Source: an uncultured Nioella sp. (lineage in GTDB: Bacteria > Pseudomonadota > Alphaproteobacteria > Rhodobacterales > Rhodobacteraceae). Taken from it: 64,000 nucleotides of DNA. Numbering within the stretch: the first letter of the stretch is position 1; the number at the start of each line of letters is the position of its first letter. The stretch spans positions 62,001 to 126,000 of the forward strand of contig CANLZL010000005.1 in the NCBI GenBank assembly GCA_947495575.1, written 5' to 3'. The notes under the pieces are model-generated. The model was not told where the DNA came from, made no database searches, and saw only the letters and a list, made by a program, of their open reading frames with translations. The position numbers were made by a program, and so were the translations under genes. Below are positions 1-9,182 of this stretch, piece after piece.

Positions 1-404
1 ATATGAGGCAGAAAGCCATCCTGTTGGGCCTTGTTGAATCTGTGAATCTCGTCGACGAACAGCAGCGTGCCTTCACCATTTGCCCGCCTGAGCTTGGCAG
101 CCTCGAACACTTTTCGCAGGTCGGGCACACCGGTGAAAATCGCGCTGATTTGGACGAATTTGAGATCGGTTTCCTGCGCCAATAGCCGGGCAATCGTGGT
201 TTTTCCGACACCGGGTGGCCCCCAGAGAATCAACGAGCCAAGCGCAGCGGCATCTAACATGGTGCGCAACGAGCCTTCGGGACCAAGCAAATGACCCTGC
301 CCGATGACCTCGGACAGGGATCGGGGGCGCAGCCGGTCGGCCAAAGGCCTTGGTCCGGCTGCGGATTGGGAATCGGGCGGGGCAGAGTCGAACAAATCGG
401 CCAT
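1..404 (-). CDS. rarA: Replication-associated recombination protein RarA/MgsA (AAA ATPase), N-terminal part
   Basis: This is the first 134 codons of a gene that runs off the left edge of the window. RarA-family proteins are clamp-loader-like AAA+ ATPases that act at stalled replication forks. The translation starts MADLFDS and shows the family's opening block (PLADRLRPRSLSEVIGQ), a Walker A motif GPPGVGKTT at about residues 63-71, and a Walker B box LLFVDEIHRFNKAQQD at about 114-129, which is highly typical of RarA. The family is about 440 residues, so roughly 70% is missing here. The quorum-sensing genes lie just beyond its start on the same strand. The motifs make this call secure; the C-terminal half cannot be seen. 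Confidence 0.93.
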   Translation of the reverse strand, partial: MADLFDSAPPDSQSAAGPRPLADRLRPRSLSEVIGQGHLLGPEGSLRTMLDAAALGSLILWGPPGVGKTTIARLLAQETDLKFVQISAIFTGVPDLRKVFEAAKLRRANGEGTLLFVDEIHRFNKAQQDGFLPH

Positions 405-463
405 GCCCGCACCCTAGTCTTGTGCGCGTTTGGGGAAAAGCCATCCCGGCCTTGCGCATGAAA

Positions 464-1051
464 TTAGTGCATTTTCGTCGCCATGCTGATGTTGACGCAT
501 TGCGATTTTTCGCCGTCGATTTCCATGACTGGGCCAGCTGGCTGGCAATCCAGACCGACACGGCGGGCCAGTCGCGGCGATGTCGCAGGGATCAAGCCAA
601 GGACAGACGTTGCCCCCAATTCACGAGCCGACGAAACCATTTCGGAAATCAACTGCATCTGAACACGGAACCGAAGCTTTGCAGGAACTTCGCTGCTGAC
701 AAACACGCGGCTGCTTTCCCAGACATGAGGTGCAACCGGGGCTTCCTGATCCAGCAAATTGGCGGGGATCGTGTCGAGAAGTCCACGTTGAGCGTCGCGG
801 ATCATGTAGGTGTAGATCCCGCAACGATGGGTTGTGGGCGTCAGGCGAACGCCTGCCATGATCCGTCCGAATTCATGCACCGCGATCCACCGGCTGGCCG
901 GTGTATCATACTGGTCAAATTCCATGCCGTCGGCTTGGGGAAGATCCCAGTTGTTCTGGACGATAAAAGTTTGGTGACGTGCGCGCAGCATATTGGCGAA
1001 CAGCTCACCGTGGTTGTGCATGTTCTCGAAGGAAAGAGTAGTGACTTGCAT
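464..1051 (-). CDS. luxI: Acyl-homoserine-lactone synthase, LuxI family
   Basis: This 195-residue protein makes the N-acyl-homoserine lactone signal from S-adenosylmethionine and an acyl carrier. The conserved N-terminal residues of the family are present: R25, F29, W35, D46, D49 and R69, followed by the E112-x-x-R115 pair in VWESSRVFV. A strong ribosome site (AGGAGG) sits just before the ATG. It lies 57 bp downstream of the luxR-family gene on the same strand, so the two are probably co-transcribed in the order luxR-luxI. The acyl chain length cannot be told from the sequence. Length and residues are normal for the family, so this is an intact enzyme. Confidence 0.95.
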   Translation of the reverse strand: MQVTTLSFENMHNHGELFANMLRARHQTFIVQNNWDLPQADGMEFDQYDTPASRWIAVHEFGRIMAGVRLTPTTHRCGIYTYMIRDAQRGLLDTIPANLLDQEAPVAPHVWESSRVFVSSEVPAKLRFRVQMQLISEMVSSARELGATSVLGLIPATSPRLARRVGLDCQPAGPVMEIDGEKSQCVNISMATKMH

Positions 1052-1108
1052 TGGGGTGCCTCCTGGTTGGCGGTTGAGAAACCGGCACCGAGGTGGCTGC
1101 TAATGCGA

Positions 1109-1720
1109 TCATAATAATCGAAATTCCCTTGCTTTCTTAAGTGCTTCTGCCGTGGTCCGCGCACCCAGACGGACCCTGGCAGATGACAGGCGCGCCTTTA
1201 GCGCGCTCTCGGAAATACCCAGCTTGGCAGCCGCCGCGGTATGTCTGTCACCATCGGCGATCAGGCGTAAGGCCTCGACCTGCGCTTTGGTGAGCTCTGT
1301 CGGTGGAGCAGCGGCTTCGTGAAGGGCACGAGAGACCACTGCGATTGCGTCTATCTCGGAGTCCGTGAATTCACGGTCGTCTCGAGCGCAACCAATAATA
1401 GAGCGCGAGGTGATCGGCCCGCATGAAACGACAGCACCAAATAATAGGCCGTGGCGTTTCGCCTTGGCCATGATGCTGAACGGATCGGGCAATCTGATCT
1501 CGCTCCACCTTGTCTGTCCACTGATACCAATGCCCCAAAACACGAGGGGGTCGCGCAACGCATATGCGTTGTCCTGGTATTCCTGCTGCCACGCGGCGGG
1601 ATAAGTGCTTTTTAACACCATCGGCGAGGCAAAACGGATGTGTAGCCCCACAGTGTACCCCAAAGGGGACAGGGCATTCAGCTGATCCAGCAAGGTTATG
1701 AGTACTCTACTATTAGACAT
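1109..1720 (-). CDS. LuxR-family quorum-sensing transcriptional regulator
   Basis: This 203-residue protein combines an N-terminal autoinducer-binding domain with a C-terminal LuxR helix-turn-helix. The ligand-pocket signature is visible as W44, Y48, D57 and P58, at the same spacing as W57/Y61/D70/P71 of TraR. The HTH covers roughly residues 142-197 (LTKAQVEALRLIADG ... ARTTAEALKKA). At 203 residues it is somewhat shorter than the usual 230-250. It sits directly upstream of the luxI gene, so it is the likely receptor for that signal. Its start is close to a GACA-N3-TGTC dyad that could be its own operator. The family call is firm; the regulated genes are unknown. Confidence 0.94.
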   Translation of the reverse strand: MSNSRVLITLLDQLNALSPLGYTVGLHIRFASPMVLKSTYPAAWQQEYQDNAYALRDPLVFWGIGISGQTRWSEIRLPDPFSIMAKAKRHGLLFGAVVSCGPITSRSIIGCARDDREFTDSEIDAIAVVSRALHEAAAPPTELTKAQVEALRLIADGDRHTAAAAKLGISESALKARLSSARVRLGARTTAEALKKAREFRLL

Positions 1721-1740
1721 GTCCTTTTAGACAGGTTGTC
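1716..1740. promoter_or_regulatory. Dyad repeats in the luxR / small-protein divergent promoter region
   Basis: Two palindromes lie side by side: GACATGTC (1716-1723) and GACAGGTTGTC (1730-1740, GACA-N3-TGTC). They fall at the luxR start codon and in the space towards the divergent small gene at 1794. They could be a binding site for the LuxR protein or another dimeric regulator. They do not match the classical 20-bp lux box, so assignment to the LuxR protein is a guess. Confidence 0.3.
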
Positions 1741-1793
1741 CCATTTGTGGTCCATCGTAAAGTCATAATATAGCGAACAAATTGGCGAGTCGA

Positions 1794-1967
1794 ATGTCGG
1801 AAAAGATCAACCCCGGTCTTTTTGCGCGATTAATGGGGCTAAATGCCTCCGCGAGAAGAGATCTTCTGGAATTCATGGGGGAAACACCTGTTTCTGAAGT
1901 CGAGTTGGAACGTCTGATCGACAAAATTGCAACAAGACCTACAGAGAAAAGGCAAATGTTGTCTTAA
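1794..1967 (+). CDS. Small protein of unknown function (57 aa), divergent from luxR
   Basis: I do not recognise this gene. The ATG at 1794 gives a 57-residue soluble, charged protein (MSEKINPGLFARLMGLNASA ...), with predicted helical segments rich in Leu, Arg and Glu and no Cys, signal peptide or membrane segment. A TTG four codons upstream (1782) is an alternative start. No strong ribosome site is seen. Support for reality comes from three things: it is divergent from the luxR gene across a 73-bp promoter region with dyads, its composition is protein-like, and it is followed closely by a strong terminator hairpin with a T tract on its own strand. It may be a regulator or a target of the quorum-sensing pair; this is inference only. 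Confidence 0.6.
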   Translation: MSEKINPGLFARLMGLNASARRDLLEFMGETPVSEVELERLIDKIATRPTEKRQMLS

Positions 1968-1998
1968 CATTAGCCTCTGCGACCTCCCAACAATGAGA

Positions 1999-2034
1999 AA
2001 ACCCCGCCCTTTCACAAGGCGGGGTTTCTCTTTT
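1999..2034. terminator. Bidirectional rho-independent terminator
   Basis: A perfect 10-bp stem AAACCCCGCC (1999-2008) / GGCGGGGTTT (2018-2027) with a 9-nt loop is followed on the plus strand by TTTCTCTTTTC and on the minus strand by TTTTCTC. It lies between the 3' ends of the small gene ending at 1967 and rplQ ending at 2072, so it can end both convergent transcripts. Confidence 0.9.
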
Positions 2035-2071
2035 CGTGTGGCCTGACCTAATCGGTTCTTGCCGAATTATC

Positions 2072-2491
2072 TCAACCTTCAGCGGCTTCTTCGGCTTCTA
2101 CGCGGGCACGGTCGCCTGCGCCTTTTGCGTCAACGTCACGATCCACAAACTCGATGATCGCCATTGGCGCCATGTCGCCGTAACGAAAGCCCGCTTTCAT
2201 GATGCGGACATAGCCGCCCTGACGGTCGGCGTAACGTGGGCCGAGAACGTCAAAGAGCTTGGCAACGTAAGCGTCCTGCTTCAGCTTGGACGCCGCTTGA
2301 CGGCGGGCGTGCAGATCACCGCGTTTTGCCAGCGTGATCATTTTTTCGATGATCGGACGCAGTTCTTTTGCTTTCGGCAAGGTGGTTTTGATTTGCTCAT
2401 GTTCGATGAGCGAGCCAGCCATATTCGCAAACAGCGCCTTGCGGTGCTCGTGGGTGCGGTTCAGGCGGCGGTAGCCTCGTGCGTGACGCAT
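2072..2491 (-). CDS. rplQ: 50S ribosomal protein L17
   Basis: This 139-residue protein of the large ribosomal subunit opens with the L17 signature [20 protein letters not shown] and contains the conserved [15 protein letters not shown] block at about residues 92-106. The C-terminus has a short acidic Ala/Glu tail ([11 protein letters not shown]), common in alphaproteobacteria. It is the last gene of the rpsM-rpsK-rpoA-rplQ (alpha) operon and is followed by the terminator at 1999-2034. About 170 bp containing a hairpin separate it from rpoA. Confidence 0.98.
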   Translation of the reverse strand: MRHARGYRRLNRTHEHRKALFANMAGSLIEHEQIKTTLPKAKELRPIIEKMITLAKRGDLHARRQAASKLKQDAYVAKLFDVLGPRYADRQGGYVRIMKAGFRYGDMAPMAIIEFVDRDVDAKGAGDRARVEAEEAAEG

Positions 2492-2609
2492 GGGTATATC
2501 TCCAATTTGGTGCCCTCTACGGGCGGTTTTGCTTTGTCTGGCCAGCGATGCGTGTCACCGACTCTCCTTGGGGCGTTGGGCCCATGTCTTCCCCGGCAAA
2601 TCCGGGCAT

Positions 2610-2636
2610 TAAAGAGGCGGCGCACCGCCCCTTTTT
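2610..2636 (-). terminator. Hairpin between rpoA and rplQ
   Basis: On the minus strand a GGCGG/CCGCC stem with a 4-nt loop is followed by TCTTTAAT just after the rpoA stop codon. It has the form of a weak terminator. Because rplQ follows in the same direction, it may attenuate or mark a processing site rather than end the transcript. Confidence 0.45.
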
Positions 2637-2644
2637 CAAAGTCC

Positions 2645-3661
2645 TTAGAACTGGTCTTCGAATTTCTTGGCCAGGTCCTCGATGTTATCGGGCGGCCAGT
2701 CGATGATATCCATCCCGAGATGCAGACCCATGCCAGACAGCACTTCCTTGATCTCGTTCAACGATTTCCGACCGAAGTTCGGGGTGCGCAGCATCTCGGC
2801 TTCGGTTTTCTGGATCAGATCGCCAATATAGACGATATTATCGTTCTTCAGGCAGTTTGCAGAACGGACGCTAAGCTCAAGCTCATCGACCTTTTTCAGC
2901 AGCAGCGGGTTGAACTCCAGATCGTCTTCGTCGTCCTGGCGGCCAGCAGCCTCGGGCTCATCGAAGTTCACGAAGATCGACAGCTGGTCCTGCAGAATAC
3001 GCGCAGCAAAGGCCACGGCGTCTTCTGGCGTAACGGAGCCGTCAGTTTCCAGCTTCAATGTCAGCTTGTCATAGTCCAGAACCTGACCTTCACGGGTGGG
3101 TTCCACATTGTAGCTGACCTTCTTGACCGGCGAATAGATTGCGTCGATCGAGATCAGGCCGATAGGCGCATCTTCGGGGCGGTTTTTGTCCGCAGCGACA
3201 TAGCCTTTACCGGTGTTGACGGTCAGTTCCATGAACAGGTCGGCACCGTCATCGAGGTGACAAATGACATGCTCGCGGTTCAAAACCTCGATGCCGGCCG
3301 ATTCCGAGATATCACCAGCGGTGACAACCTTTGGGCCTTTGGCCGAGATCGAAACACGCTTGGGGCCTTCGGCATCCATGCGGATCGAAACGCCTTTGAG
3401 GTTCAATACAACATCGGTCACGTCTTCACGAACGCCCGAGATCGAAGAGAACTCGTGCAGAACATTGTCGATCTGGACGGATGTGATGGCCGCGCCTTGC
3501 AGCGAGGACATCAAAACGCGACGCAGCGCGTTACCCAGAGTCAGACCAAAACCACGTTCCAAAGGTTCGGCAACCACGGTGGCCTGACGCGAGGGGTCAT
3601 TGCCTGGGTTTACGACCAGTTGGGTTGGCTTGATCAGTTCCTGCCAATTCTTATGGATCAT
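2645..3661 (-). CDS. rpoA: DNA-directed RNA polymerase alpha subunit
   Basis: This 338-residue RNA polymerase alpha subunit begins [12 protein letters not shown]. The ATG at 3661 was chosen because a GGAGG ribosome site lies just before it; an in-frame start 14 codons upstream gives a non-homologous extension. The N-terminal dimerisation domain contains the [20 protein letters not shown] block at about residues 33-52. The C-terminal domain that binds UP elements and activators has the [13 protein letters not shown] and [17 protein letters not shown] motifs. Length is normal. It sits between rpsK and rplQ, as in most bacteria. Confidence 0.98.
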   Translation of the reverse strand: MIHKNWQELIKPTQLVVNPGNDPSRQATVVAEPLERGFGLTLGNALRRVLMSSLQGAAITSVQIDNVLHEFSSISGVREDVTDVVLNLKGVSIRMDAEGPKRVSISAKGPKVVTAGDISESAGIEVLNREHVICHLDDGADLFMELTVNTGKGYVAADKNRPEDAPIGLISIDAIYSPVKKVSYNVEPTREGQVLDYDKLTLKLETDGSVTPEDAVAFAARILQDQLSIFVNFDEPEAAGRQDDEDDLEFNPLLLKKVDELELSVRSANCLKNDNIVYIGDLIQKTEAEMLRTPNFGRKSLNEIKEVLSGMGLHLGMDIIDWPPDNIEDLAKKFEDQF

Positions 3662-3731
3662 GTGTCGCCTCCATTCCTGCTTTTGAGCCGATCCAAGGCT
3701 CAAAGCGCTCGAGGATCAAAATGACAAACGG

Positions 3732-3755
3732 GGGCCATGAGAAACCTCATGGCCC
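3732..3755. other. Perfect inverted repeat between rpsK and rpoA
   Basis: GGGCCATGAG (3732-3741) and CTCATGGCCC (3746-3755) form a 10-bp stem with a 4-nt loop (AAAC). On the minus strand the T-rich run after it is loose. It may be a partial terminator, an RNA processing site, or a translational control element in the alpha operon mRNA. Confidence 0.5.
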
Positions 3756-3772
3756 ACCGGTAATTACTGGTA

Positions 3773-4162
3773 TTATACGCGGCGGCGCTTTGGCGGGCGG
3801 CAGCCGTTATGTGCGATCGGGGTCACGTCACGGATCGACGTGATGGTGAAACCGATAGCCGCAAGCGCACGCAGCGCGCTTTCACGACCGGAACCCGGGC
3901 CCTGCACTTCGACTTCCAGCGTTTTCACGCCGTGATCCTGGGCTTTTTTGCCAGCATCTTCTGCAGCCATCTGGGCCGCATAGGGAGTGGACTTCCGCGA
4001 GCCTTTGAAACCCATGGTGCCAGCAGACGACCATGCGATCGCGTTACCTTGCACATCCGAGATCAGGATCTTGGTGTTGTTGAACGAGCTGTTCACGTGT
4101 GCCACGCCAGTGGCAATGTTTTTACGCTCTTTACGCTTAGGAGCTCTCTTATCGCGTGCCAT
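3773..4162 (-). CDS. rpsK: 30S ribosomal protein S11
   Basis: This 129-residue small-subunit platform protein starts [20 protein letters not shown] and carries the S11 signature segments ([30 protein letters not shown]) and the invariant tail [13 protein letters not shown]-like sequence (here [14 protein letters not shown]). It lies 15 bp downstream of rpsM on the same strand and before rpoA. Length is normal for the family. Confidence 0.98.
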   Translation of the reverse strand: MARDKRAPKRKERKNIATGVAHVNSSFNNTKILISDVQGNAIAWSSAGTMGFKGSRKSTPYAAQMAAEDAGKKAQDHGVKTLEVEVQGPGSGRESALRALAAIGFTITSIRDVTPIAHNGCRPPKRRRV

Positions 4163-4177
4163 TGATCAGACCCTCCC

Positions 4178-4546
4178 TTATTTCTTCTTACCGGCAATGG
4201 CCTTTGCGGGGCCTTTGCGGGTACGAGCGTTGGTGTGAGTCCGCTGACCGCGAACCGGCAGGTTGCGGCGGTGACGCAGGCCGCGATAGCAGCCAAGGTC
4301 CATCAGACGTTTGATGTTCATCTGCGTTTCACGACGCAGGTCGCCTTCGACGGTGAAGTTCGCGTCAATGTGCTCACGAATGGCCAGAACTTCGGCGTCG
4401 GACAGTTCGTTAACACGGCGAGTGAAGTCGATATTAACCGCTTCGCAGATGGCTTCTGCGGAAGTTTGGCCAATACCAGTGATATAAGTCAGCGCGATCG
4501 GTACGCGCTTGGCGGTGGGGATGTTCACACCAGCAATACGTGCCAC
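4178..4546 (-). CDS. rpsM: 30S ribosomal protein S13
   Basis: This 122-residue small-subunit protein has the family start (V/M)[14 protein letters not shown] and the conserved [23 protein letters not shown] tail. The start is a GTG at 4546, preceded by an AAGGA ribosome site. The upstream ATG at 4597 would add 17 residues with no homology, so I reject it. It is the first gene of the local alpha operon and has its own candidate promoter upstream (4704-4732). The secY and adk genes lie further upstream. Confidence 0.97.
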   Translation of the reverse strand: MARIAGVNIPTAKRVPIALTYITGIGQTSAEAICEAVNIDFTRRVNELSDAEVLAIREHIDANFTVEGDLRRETQMNIKRLMDLGCYRGLRHRRNLPVRGQRTHTNARTRKGPAKAIAGKKK

Positions 4547-4703
4547 GTGGGTCTTTCCTTTTCGTTGCGGTTCCGTAGCTCCAGAACCTTTTTTCACAAC
4601 ATGAAGCCCGAGGCGTTTCTGCCACCGGGCCCTAGCTGATCAGGTGATCTGTTTTTTGGGTGCGACCCAGAAAACAAGAATGATTCTCGTGTCGAGATAG
4701 CGC

Positions 4704-4732
4704 GTCGTATTGCCATTTGGCATATGCGTCAA
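4704..4732 (-). promoter_or_regulatory. Candidate sigma-70 promoter for rpsM-rpsK-rpoA-rplQ
   Basis: On the minus strand TTGACG (4727-4732) and TACGAC (4704-4709) are separated by 17 bp, about 160 nt before the rpsM start. The stretch 4547-4907 between rpsM and adk otherwise holds no gene that I can support. Confidence 0.4.
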
Positions 4733-4855
4733 CCCAATTGTGCAAACTTCCCCAGGGTCAACCCAGTTGATCACCGGAAAGTCATCATCTCATTGGCGAA
4801 CTTGACGGGCGCGTTGGATTGCTCAGGCTTCATTTGCCAGGGATGAAATCAAAGA

Positions 4856-4873
4856 ACCGGCCACAAGGCCGGT
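4856..4873 (-). terminator. Terminator after adk
   Basis: ACCGGCC/GGCCGGT form a 7-bp stem with a 4-nt loop. On the minus strand it is followed by TCTTTGATTTC, 35 bp after the adk stop codon. It probably ends the rplO-secY-adk transcript. Confidence 0.6.
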
Positions 4874-4907
4874 CCTAGAAATTCGGTCGAAATCGTCAGA
4901 TTTGAGA

Positions 4908-5552
4908 TCAGGCGTCCAGTGCCGCTGCAATCTCGGCCTGGACATCTTCCATCTCGGCCATGCCGTCAATCCAAACAAGGTCGCCTTTGGCGTAATAATA
5001 GCCCATCAGCATCGATGTTTTTTTGTAGTACTCGGTCAGACGGGTGCGCAGAGCTTCTTCTGTGTCGTCAGCGCGGCGTTTGACCTCTGGCGTATCGCAG
5101 CTCACGCAGGATCCATCCGCAGGCCAGGGTTTGGTATGGTCATTATAGACCTCGCCGCATGTGCCGCATGTTGAACGCGCCGTTATCCGAGAGATCAGAG
5201 CTTCATCCTTTACGGCCATCGCAAGAACGGCGTCCAGTTTCTCACCGCGCTCTTCCAGCAAAGCCGCCAGTGCATCCGCTTGTTCCAGCGTGCGAGGGAA
5301 ACCATCAAAAATGAAGCCGCCCTTCTTGTCGCCTTCCAGCTTTTCGCGGATCAGCCCAATGACAATCTCGTCCGTGACCAAAGCACCGCGCGCCATCACA
5401 TCTGCAACGACCTTGCCCATTTCGGTGCCGCTGTCCTTGGCTTCGCGCAACATGTCGCCAGTCGACAACTGGATCATGTCGCGGTTTTCAACCAAATGAC
5501 GGGCTTGCGTGCCTTTGCCAGCGCCGGGCGGTCCAAGCAGAATGATATTCAT
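4908..5552 (-). CDS. adk: Adenylate kinase, zinc-type lid
   Basis: This 214-residue enzyme converts ATP plus AMP to two ADP. It starts [17 protein letters not shown] with the P-loop at residues 7-15, has the AMP-site FDGFPRT motif, and ends with the LID region. The LID carries two CxxC pairs (CGTC ... CVSC) that normally bind zinc, as in Gram-positive and many alphaproteobacterial enzymes. Its ATG overlaps the secY stop by 4 bp, indicating translational coupling. The usual long form of the family is about 215 residues. Confidence 0.97.
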   Translation of the reverse strand: MNIILLGPPGAGKGTQARHLVENRDMIQLSTGDMLREAKDSGTEMGKVVADVMARGALVTDEIVIGLIREKLEGDKKGGFIFDGFPRTLEQADALAALLEERGEKLDAVLAMAVKDEALISRITARSTCGTCGEVYNDHTKPWPADGSCVSCDTPEVKRRADDTEEALRTRLTEYYKKTSMLMGYYYAKGDLVWIDGMAEMEDVQAEIAAALDA

Positions 5553-6919
5553 CGACGAGCGGGTCCTTTACGTGGTTTCCGGGTGCCACCGGATTTACGC
5601 CCGCGCAGCTGCGACTTCTCAATAAGGCCTTCGTACTGGTGTGCCAAGAGATGAGACTGAACCTGCTGCACTGTGTCCATTCCGACCGATACGATAATCA
5701 GAATCGAGGTGCCGCCAAAATAGGCCGTGATCGCCAATTGAGTCCGGATCATCTCTGGCAGCAATACCACCAGCGCTAGATAAGCAGAGCCCAGTACCAA
5801 GATGCGGTTGGTCACATATTCCAGATATTCGGCGGTCTTTGGACCAGGGCGAATACCCGGAATAAAGCCGTTTTGGCTTTTCAGGTTATCCGCAACATCC
5901 TCGACCTTGAACGACACGTTGTGGGTGTAGAAATAGGTGAAGAAGATGATCATACCCGCAAAGAACAGCAGGTATAGCGGACGACCAGGGCCGAACATCG
6001 TCAGGATCCAGGACATCACCGGGCCAGCGTCGGCCCCAGAGAATGTGCTGATTGTGGTCGGCAGCAACAGAAGCGACGACGCAAAGATCGCAGGGATAAC
6101 ACCCGCGGGGTTCACCTTGATCGGCAAGTGCGAGGTGCCGCCATCATAAACCTTCATCCCCACCTGACGGCGCGGATATTGGATATGAATTTTCCTGAGA
6201 GATCGCTCCATGAAGACGACAAAAGTCAGCGTCGCCAAAAGCATTATGATCACACCCAGAATAACTGGGGTCGACAGATCGCCGGACCGACCGCTTTCAA
6301 AAAACTGGGCGAAGGCGCCTGGGATCTCAGCAATAATGCCAACAAAGATGATCAAAGAGATGCCGTTGCCGATGCCGCGGGCCGTGATTTGTTCACCCAG
6401 CCACATCAGGAACATGGTGCCGCCCACCAGCGTCACGACGCAGGCCGCGCGGAAGAACCAGCCCGGATCTGTCACAAGGCCACCGCTTTCCAGGCTGACG
6501 GCCAGACCGTAGGCTTGGAAGGTCGCCAGCAGCACTGTGCCATAGCGCGTGTATTGGTTCAGCTTCTTACGGCCCTGCTCGCCCTCTTTCTTCAGCGCTT
6601 CCAACTGCGGAACCATGGCCGAAGCCAGCTGAATGATGATCGAAGCAGAGATGTAGGGCATGATGCCAAGCGCAAAGACGCCCATCCGGCCAATCGCGCC
6701 GCCGGTAAAGAGGTTCACAACCCCACCGAGGCCCGAAGCCACATCTTCCATGAATTGACGCAGTTCAGCACCATCAATGCCCGGAACGGGGATGTAGGTA
6801 CCAACGCGATAGATGATCAGAAGGCCAATGGTGAACAGGATACGTTGGCGCAGCTCAGTCGCTTTGCCAAAAGTGCTCCAGCTCAGGTTGGAGGCCATTT
6901 GCTCTGCAGCAGATGCCAT
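5549..6919 (-). CDS. secY: Preprotein translocase subunit SecY
   Basis: This 456-residue inner-membrane protein is the channel subunit of the SecYEG translocon. It begins [20 protein letters not shown] and shows the secY blocks [26 protein letters not shown] and, near the middle, [18 protein letters not shown], with ten hydrophobic segments. A second in-frame ATG at codon 8 is possible. It lies between rplO and adk on the minus strand, overlapping adk by 4 bp. A hairpin at 7022-7044 lies between rplO and this gene. Confidence 0.97.
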   Translation of the reverse strand: MASAAEQMASNLSWSTFGKATELRQRILFTIGLLIIYRVGTYIPVPGIDGAELRQFMEDVASGLGGVVNLFTGGAIGRMGVFALGIMPYISASIIIQLASAMVPQLEALKKEGEQGRKKLNQYTRYGTVLLATFQAYGLAVSLESGGLVTDPGWFFRAACVVTLVGGTMFLMWLGEQITARGIGNGISLIIFVGIIAEIPGAFAQFFESGRSGDLSTPVILGVIIMLLATLTFVVFMERSLRKIHIQYPRRQVGMKVYDGGTSHLPIKVNPAGVIPAIFASSLLLLPTTISTFSGADAGPVMSWILTMFGPGRPLYLLFFAGMIIFFTYFYTHNVSFKVEDVADNLKSQNGFIPGIRPGPKTAEYLEYVTNRILVLGSAYLALVVLLPEMIRTQLAITAYFGGTSILIIVSVGMDTVQQVQSHLLAHQYEGLIEKSQLRGRKSGGTRKPRKGPARR

Positions 6920-7021
6920 GTGTCTCTCTCATGCACGGCGCCGCGGGATCGGGTGTCGACCACGCGGCGCGGGAAGAACTTTGGGCTAGATGTAAGCGCT
7001 AACCTTAGCGCTCACAAGCGT

Positions 7022-7044
7022 AGAGGCGCCGCAAGGGCGCCTCT
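7022..7044. other. Hairpin between rplO and secY
   Basis: A 9-bp perfect stem AGAGGCGCC/GGCGCCTCT with a 5-nt loop begins 6 nt after the rplO stop codon. There is no T tract on the minus strand, so it is more likely an RNA stability or processing element, or a rho-dependent pause, than a true terminator. Confidence 0.5.
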
Positions 7045-7050
7045 TTGCCA

Positions 7051-7524
7051 TTATTCTGCCGCGGCGGGGGCTGCGACGGTCAGGCTGCCGCCTGCTTTTT
7101 CAACAGCTTCAACAGCCGATTTCGACGCGCCGGTAACGGTCAGGTTCAGCTTGGCAGATACTTCGCCTTTGGCCAGAACACGAACGCCGTCCAGTTTGCG
7201 GCGAACCAAACCAGAGGCCACAAGCGTGTCCTCGGTGATCGCAGCGGAGGCGTCGAGCTTGCCGTCGTCGATGAATTTCTGAATGAGGCCCAGGTTTACA
7301 ACAGCAAACTGCTTGCGGTTCGGCTTGTTGAAGCCACGCTTTGGCAGACGCTGGTAGAGGGGCATTTGGCCGCCTTCGTAGCCATTGATAGCTACACCCG
7401 AGCGGGATTTCTGACCCTTGATACCACGGCCAGCGGTTTTACCTTTGCCAGAACCGGGGCCACGGCCAACGCGCTTTTTGGTTTTGGTTGCACCGGGATT
7501 GTCACGAAGTTCGTGCAGTTTCAT
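7051..7524 (-). CDS. rplO: 50S ribosomal protein L15
   Basis: This 157-residue large-subunit protein begins [22 protein letters not shown] and has the Gly-rich, basic block ([24 protein letters not shown]) at about residues 20-44. The ATG at 7524 follows an AAGGAG ribosome site; the upstream in-frame ATG at 7620 adds 32 unrelated residues and is rejected. In most bacteria rpsE and rpmD lie just before it. Here a MATE exporter gene precedes it instead, so the spc operon is split at this point. Confidence 0.97.
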   Translation of the reverse strand: MKLHELRDNPGATKTKKRVGRGPGSGKGKTAGRGIKGQKSRSGVAINGYEGGQMPLYQRLPKRGFNKPNRKQFAVVNLGLIQKFIDDGKLDASAAITEDTLVASGLVRRKLDGVRVLAKGEVSAKLNLTVTGASKSAVEAVEKAGGSLTVAAPAAAE

Positions 7525-7663
7525 AGTCGCTTCTCCTTGCCGGAACTGACCCCCGAAGCGATCGATGGGGCCAAACACGGCTTTTCTTGATTGTTGAGTC
7601 GGGTTCCATAGCGGGACCACCGGGGGCGTATAGACGGATGTGTCAGCGCAATCAAGCGCTGTC

Positions 7664-9052
7664 TCAGCGACGTAGGTGAAAGAGCTGCATCATACGGGTA
7701 TGTCCAGCAAAGGGGCGCGTTTTACCAGTATCCTCTTTGCGGTTGATGACCCTTATGGCCATCCATGCAGACGCAAGTCCAAAAAGGACACCGCCGACCG
7801 CCTGACCAATCAAAACGCCCGCCGCGCCAAACCACCATGCAAACACGATCACAAAGGGGATCGTCCCGATCGTGTGTCGGCCCCAGTTGATCCAGGTGGA
7901 GTAGAACGGGTGGCCCAGATTGTTGAAACTGGCATTGGACACGAAGAGCATTCCGTTGAAAAACCACAACAGCGCCAGAGGCCCGCAAAAGAGATAGAGC
8001 AATTCCTGACTGATGCCTTCGACTTGGAAAAGCGCCCCTATTGGGCCGCGCAGCAGGAACAGAATAAGCGAAATCAGGGCGACCACGGCCCCAGTAAAGA
8101 TAAGCCCGTCCCGATAGGCCCCTCGGACACGGTCAAAATTCCGCGCCCCGAAATTCTGGCCCATGATAGGTCCAATTGCGCCGGATAGGGCAAAGATTGT
8201 GCCGAATGCGACCGGTGTAAGACGAGAGATTATGGCCATACCGGCCACTGCCTCTTCGCCGAACTCAGCCATGGCGCGCGTGACATAGGCCTGCCCAATC
8301 GGAGTCGCCAGTTGGGTAAGGATTGCCGGGAACGCAAGTGACAGGATCACTGGCAAATCTCCCCGCAGGTCTTGTGCTGTTGGCATTGAAAGACCGCCAT
8401 AGTGGCGAAGAATGGGGTAAAGCGCCGCGACACCTATCGCGATCCGGGCCGCAACACTGGCAAGGGCCGCGCCAGTCAGCTCAAGTCCCAAGCCAAAAAT
8501 CAAGATCGGGTCGAGAATCGCGTTGACCACACCGCCGATAATTGTCACCCACATTGCCCTTTGAGCGGCGCCATGCGCGCGCAGAATCGCGCTGCCGACC
8601 ATTCCGACGAGCAAGATCGGCAAACTGGGAATGATGATCTGCAAATATCCGACGGAAAGCGCCAGCGTTTCTCCACTTGCCCCCATGAGCTGCGCCAGTG
8701 GCGCCAGGTTGAACCAAACGGCGGCTGAGAAAAGCCCCCCGAAAATAACCCCATAAAGCAAGACAGTGGCCGCCCGACGCCGCGCCATTTCTGGGTTGCC
8801 CGCGCCCAGGGCCCTAGCAACCAGTGCCCCTGCGGCAATCGACATGCCAATCCCAAAGGAAGAGGTGAAGAACAGGATCGCACCCGCATAGCCAATGGCC
8901 GCAGCCAGTTCCGCCTTGCCCAACATCGATATGAAAATCATGTCGACAAAATCGACCAAAAAGACCGCCATCAGCCCGATAGACGAAGTCAGGGACATGA
9001 CCGTGATGTGTTTTAGGAGGCTGCCCTCGAGGAATTTTGCTTGTTCGCTCAT
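7664..9052 (-). CDS. MATE family efflux transporter
   Basis: This 462-residue inner-membrane protein has about 12 hydrophobic segments arranged as two similar halves, as in NorM/DinF-type Na+- or H+-coupled drug exporters. Family-like segments include [20 protein letters not shown] near the N-terminus, followed by [17 protein letters not shown] at about residues 69-85, and the second-half counterpart [23 protein letters not shown]. The substrate cannot be predicted. It sits on the minus strand upstream of rplO, with 140 bp between them, so it is probably transcribed separately. The family assignment is firm. Confidence 0.93.
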   Translation of the reverse strand: MSEQAKFLEGSLLKHITVMSLTSSIGLMAVFLVDFVDMIFISMLGKAELAAAIGYAGAILFFTSSFGIGMSIAAGALVARALGAGNPEMARRRAATVLLYGVIFGGLFSAAVWFNLAPLAQLMGASGETLALSVGYLQIIIPSLPILLVGMVGSAILRAHGAAQRAMWVTIIGGVVNAILDPILIFGLGLELTGAALASVAARIAIGVAALYPILRHYGGLSMPTAQDLRGDLPVILSLAFPAILTQLATPIGQAYVTRAMAEFGEEAVAGMAIISRLTPVAFGTIFALSGAIGPIMGQNFGARNFDRVRGAYRDGLIFTGAVVALISLILFLLRGPIGALFQVEGISQELLYLFCGPLALLWFFNGMLFVSNASFNNLGHPFYSTWINWGRHTIGTIPFVIVFAWWFGAAGVLIGQAVGGVLFGLASAWMAIRVINRKEDTGKTRPFAGHTRMMQLFHLRR

Positions 9053-9182
9053 TCACCTTGCGTAACAGAACGCAGCGCCGCTGTCTTGGTCGTTTCTGTG
9101 CGTGGTTGCGCAGACCCCTCTGTGTTCGGATGCATCAAGGAAATCTGTGATAGGCTTTGAAGGGACCACGGGGAGAAGTAAC

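Noticed and set aside
2036-3724. 562-codon frame on the plus strand
   Set aside because: It is the antisense shadow of rplQ and rpoA, both certain on the minus strand.
6128-7282. 384-codon frame on the plus strand
   Set aside because: Antisense shadow of secY and rplO; composition is not protein-like.
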